Assembly (NCBI RefSeq): GCF_000426645.1
Contig: NZ_AUFT01000006.1
Coordinates: forward strand, 124,001 to 188,000
Origin: Nakamurella lactea DSM 19367
Lineage (GTDB): Bacteria; Actinomycetota; Actinomycetes; Mycobacteriales; Nakamurellaceae
Direction of reading: 5' to 3'
DNA: 64,000 bases
This document shows, piece after piece, positions 62,508 through 64,000 of the stretch (within the stretch, counting starts at the first letter, position 1; every line of letters begins with the position of its first letter). The notes under the pieces were generated by a model, which was not told the DNA's origin, ran no database searches, and worked only from the letters and a program-made list of their open reading frames with translations. Made by a program: the position numbers and the translations under genes.

Positions 62508-64000
62508 TCAGCGGTAGTCGCGACCCATGTCGTAATCGTCCAACGGCACTGCCGCACCGGTGTTGGCGCTGAAATCGCCGGTGTAGTAGGTGTCGTCGAA
62601 CGCCGGCAGGGCGTACGCAGCGGCCCTAGCCTCTTCGGTGGGGTTGACCGCGATGTCGCGGTACCGGGCAATGCCGGTACCGGCCGGGATCAGCTTGCCG
62701 ATGATCACGTTCTCCTTGAGGCCGACCAACTTGTCGCTCTTGGCGTTGATCGCCGCATCGGTGAGCACCCGGGTGGTCTCCTGGAAGGAGGCCGCCGAGA
62801 GCCACGAGTCGGTGGCCAGCGACGCCTTGGTGATGCCCATCAGCACCGGACGGCCGGCGGCCGCCTCGCCACCTTCGGCCATCGCCGCACGGTTCACGTT
62901 CTCGAACTCACCGCGTTCGATCACCGCGCCCGGCAGGAACTCGGTCGAGCCGGAATCGATGACGGTCACCCGACGCAGCATCTGCCGGACGATCACCTCG
63001 ATGTGCTTGTCGTGGATCGACACACCCTGCGCGCGGTACACGTTCTGCACCTCGCGCACCAGGTGGATCTGCACCTGACGAGCACCCATCACCCGCAGCA
63101 CCTCGTGCGGATCGGCGTTGCCCTCCAGCAACTGCTGGCCGACCTCGACGTGGTCGCCGTCGGTGAGCAGCCGCTCGCTGCCATCGACCGCGATGGTCGC
63201 CAGCCGCTGGGTCTTCGGCAGCTTCTCGTAGACGACCTCTTCGCTGCCGTCGTCCGGCACGATGGTGATCTTGAGGAACTTGTCGCTGTCGTCGATCTGC
63301 ACCCGGCCGGCGGCGTCGGCGATCGGCGCCCGACCCTTCGGAACCCGGGCCTCGAACAGCTCCTGGACACGCGGCAGACCCTGGGTGATGTCGGAGGAAC
63401 CCGACGCCGCACCGGTGTGGAAGGTCCGCATGGTCAGCTGCGTCCCGGGCTCACCGATCGACTGGGCGGCGACGATGCCGACGGCCTCGCCGACGTCCAC
63501 CAGGTTGCCGGTGGCCAGCGACCGTCCGTAACAGACGGCGCAGGTACCGATGGCCGCCTCACAGGTGAGCACGGAGCGCACCTTGACGCTGCGCAGCCCG
63601 GCCTCCAGCAGCGGAGCGATGTGCTCGTCCCGCAGGTCGGTACCGGCCGCCAGCAGCACCTTGCCCTTGCCGTCGGTGACGTCCACCGCGAGGATCCGGG
63701 CCTCGATCGAGGTCTCGGCGTGCTCGTGCGGGTGCACACTGCCGTCGGCGTAGATGTCGGCGATCGGCAGCTCGAGGCCGCGCTCGGTGCCGCAGTCGTT
63801 CTCCCGGACGATCACGTCCTGGCTGACGTCGACCAGCCGCCGGGTCAGGTAGCCGGACTCCGCCGTCCGCAGCGCGGTGTCGGCCAGGCCCTTGCGCGCC
63901 GAGTGGGTGTTGATGAAGTACTCCAACACCGACAGGCCCTCACGGAAGCTGGACCGGATCGGCCGCGGGATCTGCTCGCCGCGCGAGTTGGCCACCACGC
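62508..64000 (-). CDS. rpoC: RNA polymerase beta' subunit, C-terminal part (5' end outside window)
   Basis: About 497 C-terminal residues of RpoC, open to the right window edge. Visible elements are the zinc-site cysteines in [20 protein letters not shown], the trigger-loop region [20 protein letters not shown], and the conserved [20 protein letters not shown]. Ends ...[12 protein letters not shown]. It lies upstream of the str operon as usual, but about 14 kb of accessory genes intervene before rpsL. Confidence 0.98.
   Translation of the reverse strand, partial: VVANSRGEQIPRPIRSSFREGLSVLEYFINTHSARKGLADTALRTAESGYLTRRLVDVSQDVIVRENDCGTERGLELPIADIYADGSVHPHEHAETSIEARILAVDVTDGKGKVLLAAGTDLRDEHIAPLLEAGLRSVKVRSVLTCEAAIGTCAVCYGRSLATGNLVDVGEAVGIVAAQSIGEPGTQLTMRTFHTGAASGSSDITQGLPRVQELFEARVPKGRAPIADAAGRVQIDDSDKFLKITIVPDDGSEEVVYEKLPKTQRLATIAVDGSERLLTDGDHVEVGQQLLEGNADPHEVLRVMGARQVQIHLVREVQNVYRAQGVSIHDKHIEVIVRQMLRRVTVIDSGSTEFLPGAVIERGEFENVNRAAMAEGGEAAAGRPVLMGITKASLATDSWLSAASFQETTRVLTDAAINAKSDKLVGLKENVIIGKLIPAGTGIARYRDIAVNPTEEARAAAYALPAFDDTYYTGDFSANTGAAVPLDDYDMGRDYR

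Overview
The window comes from a high-GC actinobacterium. The evidence is mycothiol genes (mshA, mshB), many GTG starts with 4-base overlaps, a C- type S4, a type-Z S14 and actinobacterial RpoA/RpoC/EF-Tu sequences. The overall gene set would fit the Frankineae/Nakamurella group, but the genus is inference and no database was searched.

The backbone is the transcription/translation supercluster, almost all on the minus strand. In transcription order (high to low coordinates) it runs: rpoC 3' part; rpsL-rpsG-fusA-tuf; rpsJ-rplC-rplD-rplW-rplB-rpsS-rplV-rpsC-rplP-rpmC-rpsQ (S10 operon); rplN-rplX-rplE-rpsN-rpsH-rplF-rplR-rpsE-rpmD-rplO-secY-adk-map (spc); infA-rpmJ-rpsM-rpsK-rpsD-rpoA-rplQ-truA (alpha); rplM-rpsI (cut by the window start). 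Accessory blocks separate the blocks. Between rpoC and rpsL lie a HEAT protein, a MerR-HEAT regulator, a two-component system, a class I lysyl-tRNA synthetase, a DeoR-controlled polyol ABC transporter with a mannitol-type dehydrogenase, and an M28 peptidase. Between tuf and rpsJ lie an AbiEi-like/nuclease-like protein flanked by two related palindromic repeats, a rubredoxin/MBL protein, mshA-mshB and a DUF1304 protein. Between rpsQ and rplN lie a pseudouridine synthase, ArsR-SRPBCC-DUF998 and a DUF1707 protein. Between map and infA lie a polysaccharide pyruvyl transferase/nitroreductase/flippase-like trio, CBS, two DHA2 exporters with regulators, YeiH/LysR, a penicillin-recognising-fold serine hydrolase, PAP2, an ankyrin protein and an ECF sigma factor.

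Control signals visible by eye include promoter-like elements upstream of rplM, infA, rplN, rpsJ and rpsL (often TTGG-type -35 and TAGA(C/G)T-type -10), strong hairpins after rpsQ, rplQ, tuf, rpoC and the second exporter, and dyads fitting TetR, ArsR and MerR operators.

The most unusual observations are: (1) an 81%-identical 63-residue domain appended to the C-termini of both L17 and L4; (2) a perfect 12-bp hairpin between fusA and tuf with exactly the acceptor-stem/T-arm geometry of a tRNA minihelix; (3) two diverged copies of a nested palindromic repeat bracketing the AbiEi/nuclease-like gene; (4) an ArsR operator-like dyad centred on its own start codon; (5) a MerR-HEAT fusion in an operon with a HEAT protein, behind a 19-bp-spacer promoter containing a perfect dyad.
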